From Ardenticatenaceae bacterium (GTDB lineage Bacteria; Chloroflexota; Anaerolineae; Promineifilales; Promineifilaceae), in the NCBI GenBank assembly GCA_020634495.1, contig JACKBR010000005.1, positions 62,001 to 126,000 of the forward strand: DNA of 64,000 nt, in the 5' to 3' direction. Below are positions 15,610 to 25,042 of this stretch, one piece after another. Every line of letters begins with the position of its first letter. Positions within the stretch are counted from its first letter, which is position 1. Made by a program: the position numbers and the translations under genes. The notes beneath the pieces are model-generated. The model was not told the origin of the DNA and did no database searches. It saw only the letters and a program-made list of their open reading frames with translations.

Positions 15610-18600
15610 TTAGCTTTTTGTGCGGGAGGCAGCAAACCAGCGCAGCCCTTCGCGCAGGAACAAGGCAAGCATTTTTTCCTGGCTCAACTGTTTGGCAATC
15701 TCTTCAACTTGTGCGCGGGAAACGGCCGTTGCCCCCCTGTCCATCATCGCCTTTGTTTCCTGCAAAACAGCCTGCTGTTTTTCATCCAGCCCTGCTTGGC
15801 CCAGTAAAAACATGACCGCCGCCAACGCCTGGGCAGATTCCCCACGTTCCCACTGCAATTTAGGCAAATACACCAGACCATCCACTATCTGTTTATTCAT
15901 TTGCTGCGCCTGGGCCCGCTGCAAGCTGGCCACCAGCAGGCGCGTCATCTCGGCCCATTGGCCTCGTTCCAGGGCAAGCAAGGCAAAGCTGTGATCAATC
16001 TCCACCAAATTCCGCTGATCGTTCACCGCCACAAACAGCTCCCGGCTAATGGTCAGCGCCTGCTCCGCCTCGGCCAATTCGCCCCGATTTTGATGGTAAA
16101 AAGCCAACCCTTTCTGGGCAAACGCCTTGGTCAAAGGAATATCGTTCTGTTCCGCAAGAACGTAGGCCCGGCGCAGCGCCTCGGCAGCTTCCTCTGGCCG
16201 GTTAAGAGTAAAAAGCCGCTGCGAAATGCCGCTCAGCACAATCGCTTCGTAATACGTATCCTCAATTTCCCGGAAGGCATCCATCGCTTGCCAGGCATAG
16301 GCCAAAGCGCCCTCAGGGTCACCCATAAAATCGGTATAGTAAGAGCGCGAAACGTAAAGCACGCCAAACAGCACGGGCTTTTGCACCTCAAAAGCAATCG
16401 CCTCTAGTTCGTCTAACAGCTCTGGCACATCCGCAAACTTGCCTTGCTGCATGTTGGTTCCTACCAGAGCATTGTAGGCATCGAATAAATCATCGAGGGC
16501 CACGTTTTGCCGCAGCAGGGGGATGGTTTGCTGAATACGTTCGACAACCTGATGGTAATCGCCCAAAATGCGGGCGCTGTTGCACTCGGCTACGGTTAGC
16601 TGGGCGTAGAGCAGGCGATGTCGCGTGGGGGCATCGGCTATGTGCCAGCCAGCCGCCTCTAGCTGCTGGCACGCCTCGCCAAACAGGGTGCGGGCGGCGT
16701 AAAATCTATTGCGTTGGTAGTGCAGCCGGATCAACGGCCGTCTCAACAGCAACACCCATTCCCAGGCCACCTCCGACTCATCTGCCAGCAGTTGGGCCAG
16801 TGCCCAGCGCCAGGCCGCCACCAGATCGTCGTAGGCGGCCACCAGGTCGGGCAACCCATGCAAATAGGTGGGGCGATGGTAGGTTTGGCTGCGCTCGGCC
16901 AGGAAATTGGCAAAATAATTGCAGTGACGGCCGTATAGCTCTGTCACATTTTCAGCAGCTAATTGGTCGGCGGCAAAGGTTTTGAGCAGGGGGTGGATGG
17001 TGTAACGGCCGTTCTCCAGCTTCAGCAAGGCATTATCCACCAGCGTATTCAACTGACCTTTTGTAGCCCCCACCACAGCCAAAGCCGCTGCTGCATCAAA
17101 TGAAGCCGGAAACACAGTGAGGCTGGCAAAAACAGGTTGCAGCGCCGGGGGCAGCAGCTCCCAGGAATACAAAAACATGGCCCGTAAACTACGGTGCCGC
17201 TCAGGAACATTGCGCAAGGGAGATGCCAACACACCCAAATTACTCTCAATTTGCCGGGCAATGTGGGCGCAGCTTGAATAGCGCACCGCGCCAGCGGCCA
17301 GCTCAATCCCCAGCGGAATCCCTTCCAGCAGCTGGCACATCTGCACAATCGCTGGTTCATCAGCCGAATTTGGCGCAAAGGTAAACTGGCTCCGCTGCGC
17401 ATGAGCCACAAACAGGCGGGCGGCATCGCTGTCCAGGGAATCGCCTGTGTCAAAGGGCAGGCCAGCCAGATCAAACACGGTTTCTTCTACCAGGTTCAGC
17501 CTTTCCCGCGAGGTGACAATTAGCTTGATTTGGGGCGCTTCGGCCAACAGGCTGGCCAAAAATTCACTGTTTTGGCCGACCAGATGTTCAAAATTATCCA
17601 AAATGATGAGCATCTCCCGCTCACCCAGCGCCGCGGCCACTTCAGCTGCCGGAGATTGTCGCCCGCTTAAGTTGAGTCCGGCCGCCTGGCCAATTTGCAC
17701 CGCCAGCGGATCGGCCGAAGGTGCTGCTTCTGCACCAATCAACGAGACAAAAAAGATACCATCCAGGAACATCCCCGCCTTTTCTTGCCGAAGCTGCCGG
17801 GCCGTCTCTAAAGCCAGGCGCGTTTTGCCAATGCCGCCAATGCCAAACAGGGTGATGAGCCGTCGTGATGGTTCGGCCAGCAGTTGACCGATTGCCTTAA
17901 TTTCTGCCTGGCGGCCAATAAACTGGTCGGTGGCGGTGGGCAAGTTACTGGGAGGGGGCACTGTCAGGTTGTTGATCCGTTCGTAGAGCGCTGTGGTTTG
18001 GGCCGCAACGGCCAGCCCCAGCTCGTCGGCAAACAGCTCGCTAACCGCTTGATAATGCTGGAGCGCCCGCACGCGCTGCCCGGTGCGCATCAAAAGCATC
18101 ATTTTGGTGCGCTGTATCTCTTCTAGAAACGGATCGATGCCCAACAGTTGGTTCGCCGCCTGCAAGCCTGCCCAGTAGTCGGCTTGCCGCAGGTAGGTGT
18201 CGATGAGCGTTTTTAAGCCTTCAATCGCTTTTAAGCGCAGGCGCTCGCGCTCAATCAAGGCCCAATCTTCAAATTCGGGGGCATCGCGCAGGAAAAACCC
18301 GGCTAAAAAGTCACCCTGGTACAGCGCCAGGGCATCATCCAGGCAATCATCTGCGATGAGGTGGACAAATTGGTTGGTATCTATCCAGATGTTGGCGTTG
18401 GGGGCTATGCTGACGGTACGGCCGTCTATCTGCAAAAACGGCGCGAGTTCTTTACGCAATCGGGAAAGGGTAGAGCGCAGGTTAGCCGCCGCTTGCTTAG
18501 GCGTGCTGGCCTGGAAAAACATATCTATCAGTCGCTCACGCTCAACCGGCACCCGTTGAAAAAGTAAAAAGATAAACAACGCCTGCGCCGCGCGCGTGGG

Positions 18601-18675
18601 GATGCTTTTCACAGGCTGGTCATTCAGCAAAAAAGCTGCCCCACCCAGCAGCCTCACCTCCAATCTGTCGGCCAT
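15610..18675 (-). CDS. Large BTAD/NB-ARC/TPR transcriptional regulator (AfsR/SARP-like)
   Basis: The 1021-residue protein has four regions. Residues 1-95 are an OmpR-type winged helix (LEVRLLGGAAFLL, then RAAQALFIFLLFQR). Residues 95-240 are the bacterial transcriptional activation domain. An NB-ARC STAND NTPase follows, with Walker A GIGGIGKT near 278-285 and Walker B LIILDNFEHL. The C-terminal half is TPR-like helical repeats. STAND regulators switch on by ligand-triggered ATP-dependent oligomerisation. The ATG at 18675 follows CAGGAG; a longer frame to 18732 has no ribosome-binding site. It heads an apparent BTAD-MDR-MerR transcription unit. Confidence 0.88.
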   Translation of the reverse strand: MADRLEVRLLGGAAFLLNDQPVKSIPTRAAQALFIFLLFQRVPVERERLIDMFFQASTPKQAAANLRSTLSRLRKELAPFLQIDGRTVSIAPNANIWIDTNQFVHLIADDCLDDALALYQGDFLAGFFLRDAPEFEDWALIERERLRLKAIEGLKTLIDTYLRQADYWAGLQAANQLLGIDPFLEEIQRTKMMLLMRTGQRVRALQHYQAVSELFADELGLAVAAQTTALYERINNLTVPPPSNLPTATDQFIGRQAEIKAIGQLLAEPSRRLITLFGIGGIGKTRLALETARQLRQEKAGMFLDGIFFVSLIGAEAAPSADPLAVQIGQAAGLNLSGRQSPAAEVAAALGEREMLIILDNFEHLVGQNSEFLASLLAEAPQIKLIVTSRERLNLVEETVFDLAGLPFDTGDSLDSDAARLFVAHAQRSQFTFAPNSADEPAIVQMCQLLEGIPLGIELAAGAVRYSSCAHIARQIESNLGVLASPLRNVPERHRSLRAMFLYSWELLPPALQPVFASLTVFPASFDAAAALAVVGATKGQLNTLVDNALLKLENGRYTIHPLLKTFAADQLAAENVTELYGRHCNYFANFLAERSQTYHRPTYLHGLPDLVAAYDDLVAAWRWALAQLLADESEVAWEWVLLLRRPLIRLHYQRNRFYAARTLFGEACQQLEAAGWHIADAPTRHRLLYAQLTVAECNSARILGDYHQVVERIQQTIPLLRQNVALDDLFDAYNALVGTNMQQGKFADVPELLDELEAIAFEVQKPVLFGVLYVSRSYYTDFMGDPEGALAYAWQAMDAFREIEDTYYEAIVLSGISQRLFTLNRPEEAAEALRRAYVLAEQNDIPLTKAFAQKGLAFYHQNRGELAEAEQALTISRELFVAVNDQRNLVEIDHSFALLALERGQWAEMTRLLVASLQRAQAQQMNKQIVDGLVYLPKLQWERGESAQALAAVMFLLGQAGLDEKQQAVLQETKAMMDRGATAVSRAQVEEIAKQLSQEKMLALFLREGLRWFAASRTKS

Positions 18676-18886
18676 GAATACTCCTGAAAATGGTTTGAAT
18701 CGCTGATGGATCACCCCTGGTTTATTGTGCAAAGATGGAGATTATATCACACCGATTTAATCAGAATTACATCGTTGGTTTTTATTTGCAGCGGGCAATA
18801 TCTACATGAAACAGATTTTTCTTCTGAACCTTTTCTCGCTCATTAGTACCTGAGGAACTTATTAACGGACATCCGGGATAAGGTAG

Positions 18887-18916
18887 CAAAAAGCTCCACC
18901 AAATTTGGCGGAGCTT
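18887..18916 (-). terminator. Rho-independent terminator of higBA
   Basis: AAGCTCCACCAAA and TTTGGCGGAGCTT pair at 12 of 13 positions. On the minus strand the stem is followed by TTTTTG, 44 nt after the higA stop. The rest of the spacer to the BTAD start shows nothing recognisable. Confidence 0.7.
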
Positions 18917-18959
18917 ACCTGTGACTCCAGGTGAATAATGCCCAACTGTTTTGGATACT

Positions 18960-19256
18960 TTATGCTGGCGAAAATATTTTCACTTCTTCTTCCAAGCGAC
19001 CCGCTAAATCCATTTTCGCCTTTTCCACTTCGTAGTGTGTTTGGATGCCAGTCCAAAACTCAACTGACATGCCAAAAAATCGGGCTAATCGAAGTGCAGT
19101 ATCAGCGCTAATTCCTCGTTCTTCGCGAACAATTTTGCTAATTCGCATAGCGGGAACGCCAATATCTTTGGCCAGTCGATACTGACTGATACCCATCGGT
19201 ATCAAGAATTCTTCCCGTAGGATTTCGCCTGGATGGATAGGGGGGTAATCTCTCAT
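18960..19256 (-). CDS. higA: HigA-type antitoxin
   Basis: The 98-residue protein has a Cro/C1-type HTH typical of HigA/VapI: PPIHPGEILREEFLIPMGIS, then RLAKDIGVPAMRISKIVREE, and FFGMSVEFWTGIQTHYE near the end. It neutralises HigB and represses the operon. It starts 9 nt after the higB stop, giving the usual toxin-first hig order. Confidence 0.88.
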   Translation of the reverse strand: MRDYPPIHPGEILREEFLIPMGISQYRLAKDIGVPAMRISKIVREERGISADTALRLARFFGMSVEFWTGIQTHYEVEKAKMDLAGRLEEEVKIFSPA

Positions 19257-19265
19257 TTTGCGCTC

Positions 19266-19547
19266 TCAATGATAATCAATAATTTCAACGTTATAAACTC
19301 CATCTTCATGCCATTCAAAACAGATGCGCCATTGGTTGTTGATGCGGATACTGTGCTGTCCTTTGAGATCTCCTTTCAAGGCTTCTAATCGATTCGATGG
19401 CGGTACACGTAAATCATTTAATGTTGCCGCTCTGTGCAGCATAATTAGTTTTCGTTCAGCCGCTCGCTGAATGTCCTGAGGCAGTTTCTTGGAAAAACGG
19501 CCGTTAAAAACCTTCTCAGTTTCTTTGTCTTTGAATCCCCGGATCAT
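19266..19547 (-). CDS. higB: HigB-type toxin (RelE superfamily)
   Basis: This 93-residue ribosome-dependent mRNA interferase matches HigB: MIRGFKDKETEKVFNGR at the start, LPQDIQRAAERKLIMLHRA, NRLEALKGDLKGQHSIRIN, then QWRICFEW and YNVEIIDYH at the end. All family motifs including the terminal DYH are intact, so the toxin is probably active. A strong promoter reads directly into the ATG. Confidence 0.9.
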   Translation of the reverse strand: MIRGFKDKETEKVFNGRFSKKLPQDIQRAAERKLIMLHRAATLNDLRVPPSNRLEALKGDLKGQHSIRINNQWRICFEWHEDGVYNVEIIDYH

Positions 19548-19552
19548 GCTGT

Positions 19553-19581
19553 ATATTAACCCTTGGAGATACTATTGTCAA
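19553..19581 (-). promoter_or_regulatory. Leaderless promoter of higBA
   Basis: On the minus strand TTGACA (19576-19581), a 17-nt spacer and TAATAT (19553-19558) are followed after 5 nt by the higB ATG. There is no Shine-Dalgarno sequence. Confidence 0.65.
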
Positions 19582-19820
19582 CGGTTATTACCTGGCCCTC
19601 AAATCGCTAGATAATTCGTCGAGCAACATTCGATTTTCGAAACGCAGGTCTGATCGTAAAGCTGACAGGCCCGATTTGGGATCAAGGTTCTGCAATGACA
19701 TTAGATGAATCCTCAGCAGTGCAGTAATTCAGCATCGCAAACATCTCCCAGGCTTTTCCAATTTGAGTACATGCGTTATAGTTTTTTTACTCGAGGAAAT
19801 ATTGGCTCAAAGGCAATGGG

Positions 19821-20087
19821 ATGAATTTAATAAGAAAGCGTTTTGGGGAGCCAATATTAGGGTTTCACTTGTTTGGTTCCCCAACAATGGTTTCCCAAGG
19901 ACGGCCGTTCACCCTCCCCCGCCGTCAAGCCCGCGCTCTCCTTTACCGGCTGGCTGCCACAAATCAGCCTGTCCCACGAGAAGCGCTGGCCGACTTGTTG
20001 TGGCCAAATAAATCGTAATCCAGAACACAAATCGGCTGAGCGGATTGTGACCATGCTGGCACACACCTACAGGCTGTGGTGTTGACG
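19821..20087 (+). pseudogene. 5' fragment of a BTAD/AfsR-like regulator
   Basis: From 19860 the frame reads FHLFGSPTMVSQGRPFTLPR, then RQARALLYRLAATNQPVPRE and ALADLLWP, the winged-helix start of BTAD regulators. It hits a stop at 20018. A shifted frame continues with SAERIVTMLAHTYRLW, similar to the following helix of the family, then ends. Only about 75 of the usual 600-1000 residues remain. The stretch from 19600 to 19800 between higB and this fragment shows nothing recognisable. Confidence 0.6.
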
Positions 20088-20150
20088 AATGCGTTCTTCC
20101 AGGCTGCCGATGGAATCGTGAGGAAGTAAGCTAGCCGAGCTCTCAAAACA

Positions 20151-20180
20151 AAAAACCAGCTAAATAGCTGGTTTTTTTTC
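20151..20180 (-). terminator. Terminator downstream of tRNA-Glu
   Basis: AAAAACCAGCTA and TAGCTGGTTTTT form a near-perfect palindrome with T-runs on both strands, so it may terminate in both directions. It lies 3 nt after the tRNA-Glu 3' end on the minus strand. Confidence 0.8.
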
Positions 20181-20183
20181 GTG

Positions 20184-20256
20184 TGCCCCCACGGAGATTC
20201 GAACTCCGGTCTTAGCCTTGAAAGGGCTACGTCCTGGTCCCCTAGACGATGGGGGC
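20184..20256 (-). tRNA. tRNA-Glu (anticodon TTC)
   Basis: Acceptor GCCCCCA pairs with TGGGGGC. The D-arm is typical of tRNA-Glu (TCGTCTAGGGGACCAGGACG), the anticodon loop CTTTCAA contains TTC, and the T-arm is CGGAGTTCGAATCTCCG. CCA is not encoded. Confidence 0.95.
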
Positions 20257-20303
20257 AACGGGCAAAATTCTATCATTCTGCGGCAGTTGGGTCAAGAAGA
20301 ATG

Positions 20304-20309
20304 TATAAT
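20304..20309 (+). promoter_or_regulatory. -10 box directly before the GNAT gene
   Basis: A perfect TATAAT lies 5 nt before the ATG at 20315. No good -35 is visible at 16-18 nt. It is consistent with leaderless initiation. Confidence 0.4.
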
Positions 20310-20314
20310 TCAGT

Positions 20315-21217
20315 ATGAATAGCCTTACCTGGCTGGTACGTGCCCCCCAGAACGATGATGCGCCCGCGCTGGCAGCCATTGCCACGGCCGTTTCCCAACC
20401 CCGCAGCCACGTTACTCCCCAAGCAATTGGGCAAAGCAACGGCCGTTTCTGGATCATCACTCAGGACGCGCACCCAATTGGCTATGCCACGCTGCTGCCT
20501 TTGCCTGGTTTGCCCCATCTTTTTGAGCTGGCAGGCGGCATCGTGCCCCAATTTCAGCGGCAGGGCGCTGGCAGCTTTTTGTGGCAAACAATGCAACATG
20601 ATTTGGCAGCAACGGCCGCAGCGGCTGGCTCAGGGCAAGCTGTTCAGCAAATCACCTACTCCGTGCCTAGCCTGGATTCAGCAGCAGCCTGCTTTTTGCA
20701 GCACCACCAGTTTGCCCTGGAGCATGAAGAGCTTACGCTGGTACTCCCCAATCTAGCGCAGGCAGCGCTGCCGACACTGGTTACCCCCGCGCCATTACAG
20801 CGCATTGGCCGACAAACGGCCGTTAGCAGCCTGCCGGAACTGTACCAACGCTGTTTTATTGGCACGCCCTGGTTCCAACCCTACAGCCCCGCCGAAGTTG
20901 CCGCCATTTGGGAACCCGATGATGAGCTGTATTACCTGGGTGAACATGATGATGATATTGGATTTGTCTGGCTGCACTTCCCAGAGCCAACGGTCGCCGA
21001 AATTGAGCCAGTTGGCATCGTGCCAGAGAAGCAGGGGGTAGGATACGGCCGTTCCCTCCTCACCACCATCCTCCATCAACTGCAAAACCGAGATATTCAA
21101 ACCGTAAGCCTGGGGGTTTGGGCCAACAACCAGACCGCTATTCATCTTTACAAAGCCTTGGGCTTTCAACACAGCAGCAGCAGCTTCAGCCTGACCTACA
21201 CCCTAAACCCAAAATGA
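20315..21217 (+). CDS. GNAT-family N-acetyltransferase
   Basis: This is a 300-residue protein. The C-terminal half is a clear GNAT domain with the acetyl-CoA-binding segment VGIVPEKQGVGYGRSLLTTI followed by LGVWANNQTAIHLYKALGFQ. The N-terminal half (LVRAPQNDDAPALAAIATAV, then GGIVPQFQRQGAGSFLWQTM) looks like a second, degenerate GNAT unit, so the protein is probably a tandem GNAT. The substrate is unknown. Confidence 0.82.
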   Translation: MNSLTWLVRAPQNDDAPALAAIATAVSQPRSHVTPQAIGQSNGRFWIITQDAHPIGYATLLPLPGLPHLFELAGGIVPQFQRQGAGSFLWQTMQHDLAATAAAAGSGQAVQQITYSVPSLDSAAACFLQHHQFALEHEELTLVLPNLAQAALPTLVTPAPLQRIGRQTAVSSLPELYQRCFIGTPWFQPYSPAEVAAIWEPDDELYYLGEHDDDIGFVWLHFPEPTVAEIEPVGIVPEKQGVGYGRSLLTTILHQLQNRDIQTVSLGVWANNQTAIHLYKALGFQHSSSSFSLTYTLNPK

Positions 21218-21402
21218 GCCGTTGCCTAGAACCATCTTTACCTTTTGCCCAAACCGTCCTACAATGAACCCATTGTGCGCGTGGCAGAGACCATCACCTG
21301 CACCTATTCGATGCGCGGCAACTCCCACAACCTGATCTTTGCCTTTTGTCTTAAGATTTTGGAAAACGGCCGTTGCCTTGTTATTTAAAAATGGAGAAAA
21401 CA
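21218..21402. other. Spacer before the moxR remnant
   Basis: No recognisable gene. A short plus-strand frame contains ITCTYSMRGNSHNLIFAF, which I cannot assign, and it ends just before the moxR-like start. An AATGGAGAAAACAGC ribosome-binding region precedes the ATG at 21405. Confidence 0.3.
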
Positions 21403-21404
21403 GC

Positions 21405-22330
21405 ATGTTCAAAGATATTGCCGATGTACGCCAAAGGTTAGGCCAACAGCAGTACATCGCTTCCGAAGAAATTGGCACCGTTGTTTATCTGGCTCACGCC
21501 CTCTGTAAGCCAATTCTGGCTGAAGGGCCAGCTGGTGCGAAAAGAATCCGCGGCTACTGATTGAGCAAATCGCATCAGGGCTGCCACTCATTTGGCTGCA
21601 ATGGTATTTGAAGGTGAAGCAAAGCGTTTTGCAGCTTTTGGGGGATGGCCGCGACGGCCGTCTACACACAGCTGGCGGCAATTTCACCACTGCGCAAGCT
21701 TCAGGGAGACGTCGGGGGCGGGCATGAAGCCGCGGGCTGGCTCAAGAAGAAGCCAATGGTTTTCTCCGAAAATCTCTGCTTTTGCAGGGGATTTGGGGCG
21801 CACCGCCCTACCTTCAGACGGCCTTTCACTTTCCAGCATTGATGAAATTGACCGCACCTCATCTTCCAGATGAATCCAGGGCCACCACTGCTGGAAGTGC
21901 TCAACGCCCGCCTGCAAGCGTGCTTGAAGGGCAGCACGGTGATGGGCAGCCAGCCGATGGTGCATGCTCAACAGCAACAACGCTGCGAATGATGAAGCGC
22001 CGCACGCGGCATTGCCTCCACAGCGGCCGTTGAATTTTCCCACGCAAGATGCCATCGCTGGAAATTGCCGCAAAGTGCCCGACGTTTAAAGCCAGATCTG
22101 CCCAGCAAGCGGTCGCCGGGTGAATCAACTGCGCAATATGATTACGCAAAATGACCAGCATCAGGTTTGTTTTGGGCGGCGGTGATGGCTTCGGTAACGG
22201 CCAATACCAGCATCGATCCGGCTTTGACGAAGACGCTCACCAACGCTCTTCGGTCCAGCGGCTGGGCAGCAAGCCGTCCCCGGCAATAGGTGCACATGAG
22301 TGGCGTTCACGATGGCGTCTGCCCCATCTG
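21405..22330 (+). pseudogene. MoxR-family AAA+ ATPase broken by many frameshifts
   Basis: It begins intact as MFKDIADVRQRLGQQQYIAS and reaches KPILAEGPAG of Walker A. Other frames then give LIEQIASGLPLIWLQ, YTQL, FSENLCF, SIDEIDRT (Walker B), EVLNARLQA, MMKRRTRHC, LEIAAKCP, ARSAQQAV and LRNMITQND in the order expected for MoxR proteins paired with CoxE-type VWA proteins. At least eight frame changes are needed over about 0.9 kb. The conserved words themselves are well preserved, so indels outnumber substitutions. It cannot encode a working ATPase as written. Confidence 0.7.
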
Positions 22331-22429
22331 CCAGGTGACCCAGGGTGTGCGGCCGTTTTCAGTAAGCCATTTTTCCAGTTAACTGCACCCACGCTTGTTT
22401 ACTGAATTTTGCCGGAGTTCGGCTGAGTA

Positions 22430-23821
22430 CGATGGAACTCATGATTATCTGTAGAATTCATTTTTGGCCAAAGCCGAGCCTATCAGTGCGGTTCCACATT
22501 AGCAGAATCGAATTCGCCATGCGTGCAGTGGATACTTGGGCATTACCCAAAAAGAGATTTTCCGCTTTTCCCTACAAAATCGCCGATTGTCAAATATTTT
22601 GACAGATTTTCCGCTTTGAACAGCGTGTTGCCACATCTTTCGTTCTAGCAGCAACTGCCCCGTGCAAAGCGCCCTGGAAGACATTGGTCTCCAAGATCAG
22701 GAAAGAAAAGATGGCAGGGGAAGCGCTTTTAGGATTGAGACACCTGCAGTGCCTCGATTGGCATTCCAAAGGGCGAAACATCACGTTTTACCAAAGAAGA
22801 GCTAGAGCAAATGGCCCGGCAGGCTGGCGTGGAGTGGGCCAACAACCCGCAGGAAGGCCGCTGGGTCACCCGGCGGATGCTGCAACAAATGGGTTTTGTT
22901 TTGGAAGAGCAAATGCAGCAGCTCTATGAAAAGCTGCAAGAGATGGGCATGAGCCAGGAAGCCATTGAAAAGCTGATGGGCGTGGTAGAAGCCAACCAGG
23001 AAGCGTTGGCCGAACAGGTTGCCCACCAGGTTGGTCAGCAAATTGCCGAACAGCGGGCCAACCGCCCCGACGATTTGCACGGCTCTGACCTGATGCACAA
23101 GCCGCTGCAATCATTGACAGAAGAGGATGCCAACCAGCTGCGCAAAGAGGTGCAGCGGCTGGTGACCCAAATGCGCAGCCGGGCCGCGCTGCGGCGCAAG
23201 CGGGGCAACAAAGGCAAGTTTGACTCCAAAGGCACCATTCGGGCCAACCAGAAAAATGGCGGCGTCCCCATCGAGCTAAAGTTCAAAAAGAAGAAGCTCA
23301 AGCCCAGCCTGGTACTTATTTGCGATGTGTCCACGTCCATGCGGGCTGTGGCAGAGTTTATGCTGCGCCTGACGTATGAACTGCAAGACCAGGTGGCTCG
23401 CGCTCGCAGCTTTGCCTTCAACTCCGACATGCACGAAATTAGCGTGACGCTGTCTGGCACCCGCGCCGCCGATGCGGTGACCAAGGTGCTTTATGACATT
23501 CCGCCAGGCTACTACGCCACAGATTTGGGCAACAGTTTGAACACGTTCTGTAAAAAACATTTGGATTCGGTGGACGGCCGTACCACTATCGTTATTTTGG
23601 GCGATGGGCGCAACAACTTCAACTCGCCGCGCATTGACCTGATGAAAGATTTGCAGCGCCGGGCCAAGAAGCTGGTCTGGTTTAATCCAGAACACCAGCG
23701 GCAGTGGGGCACTGGCGACAGCGACATGCTGGAATATTACCCGGTGTGCGATTCCGTTAGCGTTGTGCGAAATCTGGCTCAATTGGCAACGGCCGTAGAC
23801 CGCCTTCTCGCCGATTCATAA
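22430..23821 (+). CDS. CoxE-like VWA-domain protein; intact C-terminal 336 residues, frameshifted 5' part
   Basis: From the ATG at 22811 (open from 22739) a clean 336-residue frame runs to 23821. It has a charged helical region, a basic stretch (FKKKKLKPS) and a VWA domain with MIDAS residues Asp172-x-Ser174-x-Ser176 (CDVSTSM), then DLGNSLNTF and VILGDGRNN. Upstream, three frames give AMRAVDT, LGITQKEIFRFSLQ, FDRF, ALEDIGLQDQER and GIPKGETSRFTKEELEQ, matching the missing CoxE N-terminus. MoxR-CoxE pairs are chaperone systems that insert metal cofactors or remodel complexes. The VWA half alone may be expressed, but the full gene is broken. Confidence 0.75.
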
Positions 23822-23825
23822 GAAT

Positions 23826-23919
23826 CTATCCGAAAAAGCCACAGAGGAAAAAGAGTATTAAAAGAGTATGAACCTTAACTCCAAACCCTCTGTGTACTCT
23901 GTGGCTAATATTCGGATAG
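23826..23919. repeat. Palindromic intergenic element of the CACAGAG family
   Basis: CTATCCGAAAAAGCCACAGAG on the left is mirrored on the right by CTCTGTGGCTAATATTCGGATAG, giving about 20 paired bases around a 50-nt interior that itself repeats AAAGAGTAT and CTCTGTG words. Related CACAGAG-rich elements occur at 36020-36120 and 41693-41775. Confidence 0.65.
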
Positions 23920-23935
23920 GTATTAAACACCGTGG

Positions 23936-24982
23936 ATGAAAGCAACAGTTTTTAGATTCACAAACGTTGCCATCCTGGCATCTATTCTCACCTTAACCCT
24001 GACCGGCCTCTACAGCTTCATCTGGGTCAGCGGCGGCTGGATTGTGGAGATTCACCGCATTGCCGCCTGGGCGCTTCTGGCCCTGATTCCCTGGAAGGTG
24101 GGCATTTCGTGGCGCTCCCTGCGCCGGGGTTTAGGCAAACGGGCCGATCGCAACATCGTTGTTGTTATTTCAATGCTGTTGGCGACGTTGGCGGTTACGG
24201 CCGTTATCCTGGCATTGTTGTGGACCTGGCAGATTGGCTCGCAAACCGCCTGGGGGCAGCTTCTGCTTTGGTGGCACTGGATTTTAGCCCTGGTCTTGCT
24301 TGTTCCCTTTGCCGTTCACGTCTGGCGGCGCTGGCCACGCCCCAAACGGACGGACTTTACCTCGCGGCGGGCGGCCCTGCGCCTGATTGGGCTTGGCGCA
24401 GTTGGGCTGGTGGGCTGGCGGCTGGCCGAAACCCTGGCTGCTTTTCGCGTTACGGCCGAATCGCCACGCCGCATCACCGGCTCCCGGCAGCGCGGTGCCT
24501 TTAGCGGCAACGATTTTCCCATCACCAGCGAACCTTCCCCCACCATCGACACAGAAAAATGGCGGCTTAAAGTTGGCGGCGCGGTTAGCAAACCGTTTGA
24601 GCTAACTAAAATAGAACTGGCGGCGTATTCTTACCAGGAAATGGAAGCCACACTGGACTGCACAAACGGCTGGTGGACTGTGCAAAATTGGGGCGGCATT
24701 ATGCTAGACACGCTCCTGGCGCAGGCAGAGGTTAACGCCACTGCCATTGCCATCCGGCTGACCTCCGTGACGGGTTATTCGCAGGTGTTCACACTTGAGG
24801 AAGCGCAGCAAATTTTGGTGGGAACCCATGTCGGTGGCGAGCCGCTTTCCCGCTGGCACGGTGCACCAGCCAGGGCAGTTGTTCCCTCGCGCCGGGGCAC
24901 GTTTTGGGTAAAGTGGCTGTCTGAAATTGTGGTGCTAGATTCAATTGGCCAGATTCTGGCGCACCCGATTTCTATTCGTTAA
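23936..24982 (+). CDS. Membrane-anchored molybdopterin-dependent oxidoreductase
   Basis: The N-terminal 170 residues hold about five hydrophobic segments (around 9-30, 40-57, 73-97, 109-131, 147-165) resembling a cytochrome b561-like module with histidines at the membrane faces. The rest is an oxidoreductase molybdopterin-binding domain of the sulfite oxidase/YedY type: FPITSEPSPTIDTEKWRLKV, then TLDCTNGWWTVQNWGG with Cys242 as the probable Mo ligand. It probably passes electrons between the quinone pool and an unknown substrate on the outer face. No accessory subunit gene lies nearby. Confidence 0.8.
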   Translation: MKATVFRFTNVAILASILTLTLTGLYSFIWVSGGWIVEIHRIAAWALLALIPWKVGISWRSLRRGLGKRADRNIVVVISMLLATLAVTAVILALLWTWQIGSQTAWGQLLLWWHWILALVLLVPFAVHVWRRWPRPKRTDFTSRRAALRLIGLGAVGLVGWRLAETLAAFRVTAESPRRITGSRQRGAFSGNDFPITSEPSPTIDTEKWRLKVGGAVSKPFELTKIELAAYSYQEMEATLDCTNGWWTVQNWGGIMLDTLLAQAEVNATAIAIRLTSVTGYSQVFTLEEAQQILVGTHVGGEPLSRWHGAPARAVVPSRRGTFWVKWLSEIVVLDSIGQILAHPISIR

Positions 24983-24993
24983 ATTAAAGAGAT

Positions 24994-25036
24994 TTGAGAC
25001 TGGAGACTATTTTTATCTCCAGTCATCCAGTCTCAA
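24994..25036. repeat. Iterated-word hairpin GAGACTGGAGA
   Basis: TGAGACTGGAGACT on the left and TCCAGTCATCCAGTCTCA on the right form a hairpin between convergent genes. The same words build the element at 53895-53963. Confidence 0.55.
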
Positions 25037-25042
25037 TAATTT

